Of a stretch of DNA of 64,000 nt, positions 15,522 to 23,333 are shown piece by piece; positions within the stretch are counted from its first letter, which is position 1; every line of letters begins with the position of its first letter. Made by a program: the position numbers and the translations under genes. The DNA comes from JBFXCS01 sp050181915. GTDB taxonomy: Bacteria; Actinomycetota; Thermoleophilia; Miltoncostaeales; Miltoncostaeaceae. The notes under the pieces are model-generated. The model had not been told where the DNA came from, made no database searches, and saw only the letters and a program-made list of their open reading frames with translations. The DNA lies in contig JBFXCS010000001.1 of assembly GCA_050181915.1 (NCBI GenBank), forward strand, positions 496,001-560,000, in the 5' to 3' direction.

Positions 15522-16441
15522 TCCCGCCCGGTGACGGGCCGGGCGACGCCCCAGGCCGCGGCCGCGACGACGGCCCAGGCGAGGCCCGCGACGCTGACGT
15601 GCACGGCGACGACCTGCCACGGCAGGCCGTTGCGGTACTGGTACTCGCCGATCCCGATCTGGAGCAGCACCAGGGGCACGGCGACGGCGGTGAGCCGGGC
15701 GGTGAGCCGGTCGACGCCGCCCTCGCGCCACACCCAGGTCGCCAGCACCGCGACCAGGACGAGGAAGGTGACGGCGGCGCGCACGTGCACCTGGAGCGCG
15801 AGCAGGAGGTCGCCGAAGCGCTTGGTGACGTCGTCGTCGCCCGAGTGCGGCCCGGCGGCGGTCACGACCATCCCGGTGCACAGGAGGGTCGCGCCGGCGA
15901 GGGCCACGAGCGCCGCCATCGGCCCGCGGCGGCGGTCCCAGCCCCGGTGGCGCCCGTCGCGGAAGTCGCGCGCCGCGAGGAACAGCAGCGTCCCGAAGCT
16001 GAGGGCGATCAGCGAGACCAGGAAGTGAGAGCCCACGGCGAGCGGGTGCAGGCCCGAGAGGACGGTGATCGCGCCGAGCGGGCCCTGCACGACCCCCATC
16101 AGGGCGGCGAGCAGCGACCAGCGCGGCAGGCTGCGCGGCGCGCCGGGGAGGCGGCGGGCGACGATCCAGGCGAGCACGCAGGCGGCGATGACGATCGCCG
16201 ACAGGATGCGGTTGGTGTACTCGATCGTCGCGTGACCGCCGGTCTCCGGCACCACCCCGCCGTCGCAGGTGGGCCAGTCGGGGCAGCCCAGGCCCGAGCC
16301 GGTGAGCCGCACGATCGCGCCGCTCGGGATGATGACCCACAGCAGCACGAGGGTCACCCAGGCGATGACGGCGAAGCGCTCGGGCGTCCTCACCCGGTCG
16401 AGCAGGGCGGACACGGCGCGTGTGGCGCGGGCGAGCGGCAT
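15410..16441 (-). CDS. ctaA: Heme A synthase (COX15/CtaA family)
   Basis: 343 residues, about eight membrane segments. CtaA oxidises the C8 methyl of heme O to the formyl of heme A for cytochrome oxidase. Seen here: GAIVRLTGSGLGCPDWPTC (with the paired Cys of the first extracytoplasmic loop), then EYTNR, where many proteobacterial enzymes have E-x-x-H-R; actinobacterial enzymes often have Asn. Further His residues occur in HPLAVGSH, QVHVRA and AVHVSV. TACCAT lies seven bases upstream of the ATG. The C-terminal ~37 residues are encoded antisense to the DksA-like gene and look less conserved. Confidence 0.85.
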   Translation of the reverse strand: MPLARATRAVSALLDRVRTPERFAVIAWVTLVLLWVIIPSGAIVRLTGSGLGCPDWPTCDGGVVPETGGHATIEYTNRILSAIVIAACVLAWIVARRLPGAPRSLPRWSLLAALMGVVQGPLGAITVLSGLHPLAVGSHFLVSLIALSFGTLLFLAARDFRDGRHRGWDRRRGPMAALVALAGATLLCTGMVVTAAGPHSGDDDVTKRFGDLLLALQVHVRAAVTFLVLVAVLATWVWREGGVDRLTARLTAVAVPLVLLQIGIGEYQYRNGLPWQVVAVHVSVAGLAWAVVAAAAWGVARPVTGRDYRRREAARWQGTQRTASGSALSRPSGISSPQSTHTP

Positions 16442-16609
16442 CGGGGCGATGGTACCGGCGGCCCGCCCGGACGGGCGGTGTCACACCCCCCAGCGGTGGA
16501 GGGCCGAGCACCCCGGACGTAAGCGCGACGTAATACGCCCGGGGGATCATCTTCGGGGCCCGGCGGTCGATGAAGGACCTAACGCCAACACCGCTCCCAG
16601 GAGCCCTCG

Positions 16610-16696
16610 ATGGTCGCCCACCACGCCCGCGTCGCAGCGGGGAGCTTCCTCTTCACGGCGCTCTTCCTCGTCGCGTTCCACGTGATCCTCAAGTAG
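16610..16696 (+). CDS. 28-residue single-membrane-segment micro-protein
   Basis: An AGGAG six bases upstream precedes ATG 16610, and the frame encodes MVAHHARVAAGS then FLFTALFLVAFHVILK and a stop. The single hydrophobic helix with flanking His/Arg/Lys resembles accessory subunits of respiratory complexes. It lies between ctaA and copC-copD, both linked to heme-copper oxidase biogenesis. The rest of the 16442-16750 gap holds only the divergent promoters. Confidence 0.45.
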   Translation: MVAHHARVAAGSFLFTALFLVAFHVILK

Positions 16697-16750
16697 GTCC
16701 CCTCCCGGCCGGGGCCGAGCTCGGCGGCCCCGGCTGGTAGCGTCGGCCCT

Positions 16751-18160
16751 GTGCGCGCGGCAACGTGGCTGGCCTGTGGGCTCATCGCGGCGATCGCGCT
16801 CGCCGCGCCGGCGACCGGCTCCGCCCACGCGGACCTCCGCTCGTCCGAGCCCGCCGCGGGCGCGCACGTCGCGAGGGCCCCCGACGCCGTGCGGCTCGTC
16901 TTCTCGGTGCCGGTGGAGACGGCCTTCCTGCGGGTCACGGTGGCCGACCTGAACGGCGTGCCGATCTCGGGGCCCGCGCGGCGCGACGCCCGCGACGACC
17001 GGGCCGTCGTCGTGCCCCTCCAGGCGGCCCGCTCCGGACGCCGCAGCGTCACCTGGACCGTGCTCTCCCAGGACGGGCACGCCGGCACCGGCTCGCTCGC
17101 CTTCGCGGTGGACGGCCGGAGGGGACCGGAGGCCGCCCGCGTGCCGCAGCCGCCGGCGCCGACGGGGGAGGGGGCGGTCGCGATGATCGCTCGGCTGCTG
17201 GCCCTGCTGGGCCCGGTCACGATGCTGGGGCTGGCGGTGCTCGCTGCCGGCGTGGTGGCGCCGGCGGCGCGGGCGGGCGGCGTCGCCCCGCCGGGGCAGG
17301 CGCCGGGCGGCGTCGAGGCCTTCCGCGCGCGCGCCGCCGCGGCCGTCGAGGGCGGCGCGGGAGGCTGGTGGACGGGGTGGTGGGCGGCCGCCGGCATCGC
17401 CGCCGTCGGCGTCCTGCTCCAGGCGTCGGCGGTGATCAGGGCCCTCGGCCGCGGCGCCGGCGACCTGGGCGAGCTGCTCGCCGACACGCGCGTCGGCCAC
17501 GCCCTCCTGGTCCAGACCGCCGCCCTGATCGTGGCGGCCGTCGCGGCGCTGGCGCTGCGCCGCCGGGGGGCCGGCCCGCCCGGCACGGCGGCGTGGGGCA
17601 TGGCGCTGGGGGCCGGGCCCGCCGCGGCGCTCGTCGCCATCAGCTGGTCGGGCCACGCCTCGACCGGTTCCGACCGCACCCTCAACATCGCGATCGACGC
17701 GATCCACAACCTCGCCACCGCCGCCTGGCTCGGCGGCCTGATGGGGCTGGCGAGCCTGGCGATCCCGGCGGTCCGCGCGCTCGACCGGCAGGACCGCACC
17801 CGCCTGGGCGCCGGCGTCGTCGTGCGCTTCTCGGCGCTGGCCCTCACCGCCGTCGCGGTGCTCGTGGTCACCGGCGTGTACCGGGCGCTCGCCGAGCTGG
17901 GCTCGCTCGGCGACCTGGTGGACACCGGCTACGGCGTCGCCCTGCTCGTGAAGCTGGCGCTCTTCGCCGTGCTGCTGCTGGGCGGGGCCTACAACCGGAT
18001 GATCGTCCACCCCCGCCTCGAGCGCGCCGCCCTGGGCCTCGAGGCCGACGACCGCGGCGCGGCATCGGCCCTGCGCCTCTCCGTGCGGGCCGAGCTGGTG
18101 CTGGCGGCGGGCGTCCTGGTGAGCGTTGGCGTGTTGATCTCCCAGTCCCCTCCGGGGTAG
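16751..18160 (+). CDS. CopC-CopD fusion, copper-related membrane protein
   Basis: 469 residues from GTG 16751; TAGCGT lies seven bases before. A signal peptide (about 1-26) ends just before HADLRSSEPAAGAHV, where the mature N-terminal His is the first copper ligand of CopC. SQDGHAGTGSLAFAV contains the later CopC Asp/His ligands. After a linker, residues ~150-469 form about eight membrane helices of the CopD family, with HASTGS and IHNLATAAWLGGL. Such fusions are thought to handle or import copper at the membrane. Its location beside ctaA suggests copper supply for cytochrome oxidase. Confidence 0.88.
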   Translation: MRAATWLACGLIAAIALAAPATGSAHADLRSSEPAAGAHVARAPDAVRLVFSVPVETAFLRVTVADLNGVPISGPARRDARDDRAVVVPLQAARSGRRSVTWTVLSQDGHAGTGSLAFAVDGRRGPEAARVPQPPAPTGEGAVAMIARLLALLGPVTMLGLAVLAAGVVAPAARAGGVAPPGQAPGGVEAFRARAAAAVEGGAGGWWTGWWAAAGIAAVGVLLQASAVIRALGRGAGDLGELLADTRVGHALLVQTAALIVAAVAALALRRRGAGPPGTAAWGMALGAGPAAALVAISWSGHASTGSDRTLNIAIDAIHNLATAAWLGGLMGLASLAIPAVRALDRQDRTRLGAGVVVRFSALALTAVAVLVVTGVYRALAELGSLGDLVDTGYGVALLVKLALFAVLLLGGAYNRMIVHPRLERAALGLEADDRGAASALRLSVRAELVLAAGVLVSVGVLISQSPPG

Positions 18161-18187
18161 GAGAGGAATGTAGTAGCATGCGTACAC

Positions 18188-18484
18188 ATGTCGACTCGAA
18201 GTCGTATCGGTGTGCGCGAGCTGCGTGAGCATCTGTCCGCCACCCTGAGACGGGTGAGGTCCGGAGAGGTGGTGGAGGTGACCGAGAGGGGGGTCCCGAT
18301 CGCGCGGCTGACCCCGATGCCGGGGGCGGTCGATCCGATCGCCCGGCTCATCGCGGAGGGGGTCCTCGACCCGGCCGAGGACCCGCACGCGCCGCTCGTG
18401 CCCGGTCTGACGCCCGCGCCCGGCGCTCCCCCGTCGCAGGAGATCATCGAGGGGATGCGCGCCGACGTCGACGATGGACGGTGA
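18188..18484 (+). CDS. Phd/YefM-type antitoxin
   Basis: 98 residues. The N-terminal half IGVRELREHLSATLRRVRSGEVVEVTERGVPIARLTP is the Phd/YefM DNA-binding domain; the C-terminal tail (EIIEGMRADVDDGR) is the toxin-wrapping part. TAGCAT at 18174-18179, eight bases upstream, suggests a leaderless mRNA, and the flanking sequence with a central GCATGC is a likely autoregulatory operator. The reading frame overlaps the toxin gene by 11 bases. Confidence 0.85.
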   Translation: MSTRSRIGVRELREHLSATLRRVRSGEVVEVTERGVPIARLTPMPGAVDPIARLIAEGVLDPAEDPHAPLVPGLTPAPGAPPSQEIIEGMRADVDDGR

Positions 18485-18887
18485 GCGGCTCACCTACCTC
18501 GACGCCTCGGCGCTCGTGAAGCTGGTCGTCGAGGAGGCGGAGAGCCCCGACCTGCGTCGCCACCTCGCCGGCGCGAGGTGCGTCACCAGCCGGATCGCCC
18601 GCGTCGAGGTCGCGTGCGTGGCGGCGAGGCTCCTGGCCGGGGAGGGGGCCGCGCGGGTGCGGCGCGAGCTCGCCCGCTGCGCCACCGTCTCGATCGATCG
18701 CGCCGCGGGCGACGCCGAGCGGCTCGGCGGTCTCGGCCTCCGCGCGCTCGACACCGTCCATCTCGCCACGATGGCGCTGCTCGGGGACGCGCTCGGCGAG
18801 AGCGTCGTCTACGACCGGCGCCTCGCCGCCGCGGCGGCGGCCCGCGGGTTCGCGGTGGTCGCGCCCGGGCTGGCGCCGCCGTCCTGA
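18474..18887 (+). CDS. VapC-like PIN-domain toxin
   Basis: 137 residues. PIN-domain acidic residues are visible: YLDASALVKLVVEE (Asp10, Glu), SRIARVEV (Glu), LRALDTVHLATM (Asp) and VVYDRRLAAAAAARGF (Asp). VapC enzymes are Mg-dependent ribonucleases, often cleaving initiator tRNA or rRNA. It is translationally coupled to the Phd-like antitoxin by an 11-base overlap. A PIN toxin paired with a Phd-type antitoxin is a known combination. Confidence 0.87.
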   Translation: MDGERLTYLDASALVKLVVEEAESPDLRRHLAGARCVTSRIARVEVACVAARLLAGEGAARVRRELARCATVSIDRAAGDAERLGGLGLRALDTVHLATMALLGDALGESVVYDRRLAAAAAARGFAVVAPGLAPPS

Positions 18888-18908
18888 CGGGCCAGGCATG
18901 ATCCGACG

Positions 18909-19259
18909 GTGCTCGTCGCGATCGCCGTCCCCATCGCCCTCTACGCGTTCACGGCGGCGGTGATCGCGGCCGTCCAGTCCGTCCGCGGCATCGCTCCGGA
19001 CCGCACCCTCGTCGGCATGACGGTGCTGCTGGAGGCCGCGCTGGTCGTCCAGGCGCTCGTGGTCGTCGGCCACCTCGTCGCGGGCCACGACCTCTCCGAG
19101 CCGGTGCCGTTCTTCGCCTACCTCGTCGGATCGGTCCTCGCGCTGCCGGCGGCCGCGCTGTGGGCCCGGCGCGAGAGCGACCGGTGGGACACCGCCATGA
19201 TCGGCCTGGTGTGCCTCGCCATCGGCGTCATCGTCCTGCGGCTGCTGGTGATCTGGTGA
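18909..19259 (+). CDS. Four-helix membrane protein
   Basis: 116 residues from GTG 18909, with about four membrane segments and few charged residues outside the loops. The TGA overlaps the next GTG, so the following gene is translationally coupled to it. It resembles small actinobacterial membrane proteins of unknown function that occur as adjacent pairs. A CATGAT hexamer lies nearby upstream. Confidence 0.6.
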   Translation: MLVAIAVPIALYAFTAAVIAAVQSVRGIAPDRTLVGMTVLLEAALVVQALVVVGHLVAGHDLSEPVPFFAYLVGSVLALPAAALWARRESDRWDTAMIGLVCLAIGVIVLRLLVIW

Positions 19260-19687
19260 GCGACCGGCCGCGCTTCCGCCGCCCCGACGGGGCGGGCCGC
19301 GTGCTGGTGGCGGCCTACGCGCTGCTGGCGCTCTCGGCGACCGGCCGCTCGACCTACCAGATCATCGCCCAGTGGAGCGAGGCCCCCTGGGCGTACTCGC
19401 TGTCGGCCGTCGCCGCGGTCATCTACATCGTCGCCACCATCGCCCTCTGCATCGAGGGGCCGCGGGCGCGCCGCATCGCGATCGTCGCCATCTCGATCGA
19501 GCTGGCCGGCGTGCTCACCGTCGGGGTGGCGAGCATCATCGCCTCCGACCACTTCCCCGACGCCACCGTGTGGTCGGACTTCGGCGTCGGCTACGGCTTC
19601 GTGCCCCTGGTGCTGCCCGTCCTGGGCCTGCTGTGGCTGCGGCGCACCGGACGCTCCGACCCCGACCCGGTACGATCCGCGGCGTGA
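19256..19687 (+). CDS. Four-helix membrane protein, partner of preceding gene
   Basis: 143 residues from GTG 19256, overlapping the stop of the previous gene. It has a basic N-terminus (SDRPRFRRPDGAGR), then about four membrane segments (VLVAAYALLAL, SAVAAVIYIVATIAL, IAIVAISIELAGVL, VPLVLPVLGLLWL). The two proteins probably work as a pair. Its stop overlaps the gatC start, so it may contribute to gatCAB expression, although gatC also has its own TACGAT element. Confidence 0.6.
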   Translation: MSDRPRFRRPDGAGRVLVAAYALLALSATGRSTYQIIAQWSEAPWAYSLSAVAAVIYIVATIALCIEGPRARRIAIVAISIELAGVLTVGVASIIASDHFPDATVWSDFGVGYGFVPLVLPVLGLLWLRRTGRSDPDPVRSAA

Positions 19688-19965
19688 TCGACGACGGCAC
19701 CGTCCGCCACGTGGCCCGCCTCGCCCGGCTGCGGCTGAGCGACGAGGAGGAGGCCCGGATGCGGCGCGAGCTGTCCGGGATCCTGGAGCACATGGGGCGC
19801 ATCCAGGCGCTCGACCTGGACGACGTGGCGCCCACCACCCACGTGGTCGCGCTGCAGAACGTGCTGCGCGACGACGAGCCGTGGCGCAGCCTGCCGGTCG
19901 AGGAGGCCCTGCGCGAGGCGCCGTCGGTGGTGGAGGACCGCTTCGCGGTCGTGAAGTTCGAGTAG
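19684..19965 (+). CDS. gatC: Asp/Glu-tRNA amidotransferase subunit C
   Basis: 93 residues from GTG 19684. The sequence VRHVARLARLRLSDEEEARMRRELSGIL and the later VEEALREAPSVVEDRFAVVKF are the standard GatC ends; the latter is the conserved x-F-x-V-P/V-K terminus. GatC wraps around GatA and GatB to stabilise the enzyme. TACGAT at 19671-19676 lies seven bases upstream, inside the preceding gene. Its stop overlaps the gatA GTG. Confidence 0.95.
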   Translation: MIDDGTVRHVARLARLRLSDEEEARMRRELSGILEHMGRIQALDLDDVAPTTHVVALQNVLRDDEPWRSLPVEEALREAPSVVEDRFAVVKFE

Positions 19966-21410
19966 TGGGGGACGGCCTCGTCGAGCTGACGGCCGAGCGG
20001 GCCGTCGCGGCGCTCCATGCCGGCGAGGTTTCGGCCGCCGACCTGGTGGACGCCCACCTGGCCCGGGTGGAGGACGACCGCTGGGGCAGCTTCCTGGCGG
20101 TCGACGCCGAGCGCGCCCGCGCCCGCGCGCGCGAGATCGACGCGCTGCCGCAGCGCCCGCCGCTGGGCGGGGTGCCGATCGCGATCAAGGACGCCCTCTC
20201 CACCCGCGACATCCCCACCACGTCGGGGTCGCGCATCCTCGAGGGCTTCCGCCCGCTCTACACCGCCACCTGCGTCGCCCGCCTCGAGGCCGCCGGCGCG
20301 GTGGTGATCGGCAAGACCAACATGGACGAGTTCGCCATGGGGTCGAGCACCGAGAACTCCGCCTTCCAGGTGACCCGCAACCCGTGGGACGAGGCCCGGG
20401 TGCCCGGCGGCTCCAGCGGCGGCTCGGCGGCCGCGGTCGCGGCGTACCAGGCGCCCTGGTCGCTGGGCAGCGACACCGGCGGGTCGATCCGCCAGCCGGC
20501 CTCCCTGTGCGGCATCGTCGGCCTGAAGCCCACCTACGGCGCGGTGTCGCGCTACGGCCTGATCGCCTTCGCGTCGTCGCTCGACCAGGTGGGCCCCTTC
20601 GCGCGCACCGTGCGCGACGCGGCGCTGCTGCTCTCCCACCTCGTGGGCCGCGACCCGCTCGACTCGACCTCGCTCGACTGGCCCGAGCCGATCGCCGTGC
20701 CCGACGCCGCCGACCTGCGCGGCCTGCGGGTCGGCGTGGTGGACGAGCTGATGGGAGAGGGCATCGAGCCGGGCGTGCGCGCCGCCGTCGACGCGGCGCT
20801 CGCCACGATCGAGGAGCTGGGCGGGACGGTGAGGCGGGTCAGCCTGCCCACCACCGAGCACGGCGTCGCCACCTACTACCTGATCGCCCCGGCCGAGTGC
20901 TCGGCCAACCTGGCCCGCTTCGACGGCATCCGCTACGGCCCCCGGCTGGTGGAGCCGGACGACCTGCTCGAGCAGTACGAGGTCACCCGCGGGCGGGGCT
21001 TCGGGCCCGAGGTGAAGCGGCGCGTGATGCTCGGCACCTTCGCGCTCGCCTCGGGCTACTACGACGCCTACTACCTGCGGGCTCAGAAGGTGCGCACCCT
21101 CATCCGGCGCGACTTCGAGGCGGCCTTCGCCGACGTGGACGTCATCGTCTCGCCCACGTCGCCCACCGTCGCCTTCCGCCTGGGCGAGCGGGTGCAGGAC
21201 CCCCTCCAGATGTACCTCAGCGACATCTGCACCATCCCCGTGAGCCTGGCCGGCCTGCCGTCGCTGTCGATCCCGTGCGGGCTCTCGGAGGGCCTGCCGG
21301 TGGGCCTGCAGCTCGCCGGCCCCGCGTTCAGCGAGAACCGGCTGCTGGCCGCCGCGCACGCGCTGGAGCAGGCCATCGGCTTCGACCCGCGTCCGCCCGG
21401 GGTGCTGTGA
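19965..21410 (+). CDS. gatA: Asp/Glu-tRNA amidotransferase subunit A
   Basis: 481 residues from GTG 19965, whose G is the last base of the gatC stop. It is the glutaminase of the complex that makes Gln-tRNA and/or Asn-tRNA from mischarged Glu- or Asp-tRNA. The amidase-signature catalytic triad is visible: Lys in VPIAIKDALS, cis-Ser in VPGGSSGGSAAAVAA and nucleophile Ser in LGSDTGGSIRQPAS. Length fits. gatC, gatA and gatB overlap by one to four bases each, which couples their synthesis. Confidence 0.97.
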   Translation: MGDGLVELTAERAVAALHAGEVSAADLVDAHLARVEDDRWGSFLAVDAERARARAREIDALPQRPPLGGVPIAIKDALSTRDIPTTSGSRILEGFRPLYTATCVARLEAAGAVVIGKTNMDEFAMGSSTENSAFQVTRNPWDEARVPGGSSGGSAAAVAAYQAPWSLGSDTGGSIRQPASLCGIVGLKPTYGAVSRYGLIAFASSLDQVGPFARTVRDAALLLSHLVGRDPLDSTSLDWPEPIAVPDAADLRGLRVGVVDELMGEGIEPGVRAAVDAALATIEELGGTVRRVSLPTTEHGVATYYLIAPAECSANLARFDGIRYGPRLVEPDDLLEQYEVTRGRGFGPEVKRRVMLGTFALASGYYDAYYLRAQKVRTLIRRDFEAAFADVDVIVSPTSPTVAFRLGERVQDPLQMYLSDICTIPVSLAGLPSLSIPCGLSEGLPVGLQLAGPAFSENRLLAAAHALEQAIGFDPRPPGVL

Positions 21411-22867
21411 GCGCCGCGACGACTGCCTGGGAGCCGGTGATCGGCATCGAGATCCACGTGCAGCTCGCGACGCGGACCAAGATGTTCTGCGGCTGCGAGC
21501 TGCGCTTCGGCGACCCGCCCAACACCCACACCTGCCCGATCTGCCTGGCCCATCCGGGCGTGCTGCCGGTGATCAACCGCGAGGCGGTGCGCCTCGCGAT
21601 CCTCGCCGGGCTCGCCCTGGGCTGCGAGATCGCGCCCTGGTCCGAGTTCCACCGCAAGAACTACTTCTACCCGGACCTCTCGAAGGCGTACCAGATCTCC
21701 CAGTACGACTCGCCGATCTGCATCGGCGGGCGGGTGGCGGTGCTGATGCCGGACGGCGAGATCGAGGTGGGCATCACCCGCGCCCATCTGGAGGAGGACG
21801 CCGCCAAGCTGGTGCACCTGGGCGGCGACGGCCGCCGCGCGGGCGCCGAGGGCTCGGGCGTCGACTTCAACCGGGGCGGCACCCCGCTGCTCGAGATCGT
21901 GACCGAGCCGGACCTGCGCACCTCGGCCGACGCCGGCGCGTTCCTGCGCCAGCTGCGCCAGACGCTGCGCCAGCTGGGCGTGAGCGACTGCAACATGGAG
22001 GAGGGCTCCATGCGGGCCGACGCGAACGTCAGCGTCCGGCCGGCGGGGTCCAGCGGGCTGGGCGTGAAGACCGAGCTCAAGAACATGAACAGCTTCCGCT
22101 TCCTGGAGCGCGGCATCGACGCCGAGATCGCCCGCCAGATCGCCCTGCTCGAGGCCGGCGAGGCGGTCACCCAGGAGACCCTGCACTTCGACCCGGACAC
22201 GGGGGAGCTGCACTCCCTGCGCAGCAAGGAGGAGGCGCACGACTACCGCTACTTCCCGGAGCCGGACCTGGTGCCCGTGGTGCCCGACCGGGCCTGGGTG
22301 GAGCAGCTGCGGGCCGGCCTGCCGGAGGGGCCGGTGCGGCGGCGGCGGCGCTGGGCCGCCGACCTCGGCCTGACCTACGAGGACGCCGAGGTGCTGTCCG
22401 AGACGACGGAGCTCGGCGACTACTTCGAGGCCGTCGCCGCGAAGGCCGACCCCAAGGCCGCGGCCAACTGGATCCGGGGCGAGCTGCGGGCCCAGCTGCG
22501 CGAGCGCGGCGAGGAGCCGTGGCAGAGCGCCGTCACCCCCGACCGGCTCGCGGCCCTGCTCGGGCTGCTCGACGACCGCACCCTCTCGGTGCCGCTGGCC
22601 AAGGAGGTGCTGGCGGAGGTCGTCGCCACCGGGGCCGAGCCCGGCGAGGTCGTCGAGGCGAAGGGCCTGGGCCAGATCTCCGACGAGGGGGAGCTGGTCG
22701 CCCTGGTCGAGAGGCTGCTGGCCGACAACCCGGCCCAGGCCGAGCAGCTGCGCGGCGGCAAGGACAAGCTGGTGGGCTTCTTCGTGGGCCAGGCGATGAA
22801 GGCGACCGGCGGGCGCGCCGACCCCGGCCGGGTCGGCGCGCTGGTGCGGGAGAGGGCCGGCCTGTAG
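21407..22867 (+). CDS. gatB: Asp/Glu-tRNA amidotransferase subunit B
   Basis: 486 residues from GTG 21407 (GTGA overlap with gatA). The N-terminal catalytic cradle shows PVIGIEIHVQL, the zinc Cys set CGCELRF and CPICLAHPG, HRKNYFYPDLSKAYQISQYD, and GVDFNRGGTPLLEIVTEPD. The C-terminal part is the helical and YqeY-like domain that binds the tRNA elbow (ISDEGELVALVERLL). GatB phosphorylates the misacylated end and transfers ammonia tunnelled from GatA. A hairpin follows the stop. Confidence 0.97.
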   Translation: MSAATTAWEPVIGIEIHVQLATRTKMFCGCELRFGDPPNTHTCPICLAHPGVLPVINREAVRLAILAGLALGCEIAPWSEFHRKNYFYPDLSKAYQISQYDSPICIGGRVAVLMPDGEIEVGITRAHLEEDAAKLVHLGGDGRRAGAEGSGVDFNRGGTPLLEIVTEPDLRTSADAGAFLRQLRQTLRQLGVSDCNMEEGSMRADANVSVRPAGSSGLGVKTELKNMNSFRFLERGIDAEIARQIALLEAGEAVTQETLHFDPDTGELHSLRSKEEAHDYRYFPEPDLVPVVPDRAWVEQLRAGLPEGPVRRRRRWAADLGLTYEDAEVLSETTELGDYFEAVAAKADPKAAANWIRGELRAQLRERGEEPWQSAVTPDRLAALLGLLDDRTLSVPLAKEVLAEVVATGAEPGEVVEAKGLGQISDEGELVALVERLLADNPAQAEQLRGGKDKLVGFFVGQAMKATGGRADPGRVGALVRERAGL

Positions 22868-22873
22868 CTCCGG

Positions 22874-22894
22874 GAGGCGGGCTCAGCCCGCCTC
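22874..22894. terminator. Hairpin between convergent gatB and NTF2-like gene
   Basis: A perfect 9-bp stem, GAGGCGGGC with GCCCGCCTC, has a three-base loop (22883-22885) that is exactly the stop codon of the NTF2-like gene on the minus strand. It lies seven bases after the gatB stop and should act in both directions. Confidence 0.55.
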
Positions 22895-23239
22895 GGGACG
22901 GTCGAGCACGCGCAGCCAGCTGCCGTCCGCCTGGCGGCGGGCCACCTGGGAGCGCCCGCCGCTGCCGTCGGCCGGGCGGGTGGCGGTGAGGGCGATGTCG
23001 CCGTGGCGCAGCGTGGGGAGGGGCTCCTCGACGGTGAAGGTCATCCCGGCCGACACGACCTGCCGCATCACGGCGAGGATCGCATCGCGGCCGACGTGCA
23101 TCCGCCCGGGCGGGAATGCGAGGACGGCGTCGTCGGCGTAGAGGTCGGCGAGGCCCTCGGCGTCGCCGGCGTTGGCGCGCTCCACGAACAGCCGGGCGAT
23201 CTCCTCGGGGCTGCGGGCGGCGGTCCGGGTGGCGGACAT
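22883..23239 (-). CDS. NTF2-like / SnoaL-type small protein
   Basis: 118 residues with GGAG upstream of ATG 23239. ARLFVERANAGDAEGLADLYADDAVLAFPPG and the later GMTFTVEEPLPTLRHGDIALT, RRQADGSWLRVLDRPEA fit the SnoaL/DUF4440 NTF2-like cone fold, which binds small hydrophobic ligands or acts as an isomerase or cyclase. It is divergent from the LysR regulator across a palindrome, so it is the likely LysR target. The substrate is unknown. Confidence 0.8.
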   Translation of the reverse strand: MSATRTAARSPEEIARLFVERANAGDAEGLADLYADDAVLAFPPGRMHVGRDAILAVMRQVVSAGMTFTVEEPLPTLRHGDIALTATRPADGSGGRSQVARRQADGSWLRVLDRPEAG

Positions 23240-23304
23240 GGGCGGTCTCCTTCGTTCGTCGCTTGCTCGACACCGATCGTGGAGGTATGCCGACCAGAAG
23301 TCCA

Positions 23305-23326
23305 AGACATGATGTATCTCATGTCT
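23305..23326. promoter_or_regulatory. LysR-type operator palindrome
   Basis: AGACATGA-n6-TCATGTCT is a perfect 8-bp-arm palindrome in the short gap between the NTF2-like gene and the divergent LysR gene, 8-14 bases before the LysR start. The position fits autoregulation by the LysR protein and control of the divergent target. The surroundings are notably AT-rich for this genome. Confidence 0.75.
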
Positions 23327-23333
23327 AGAATCG

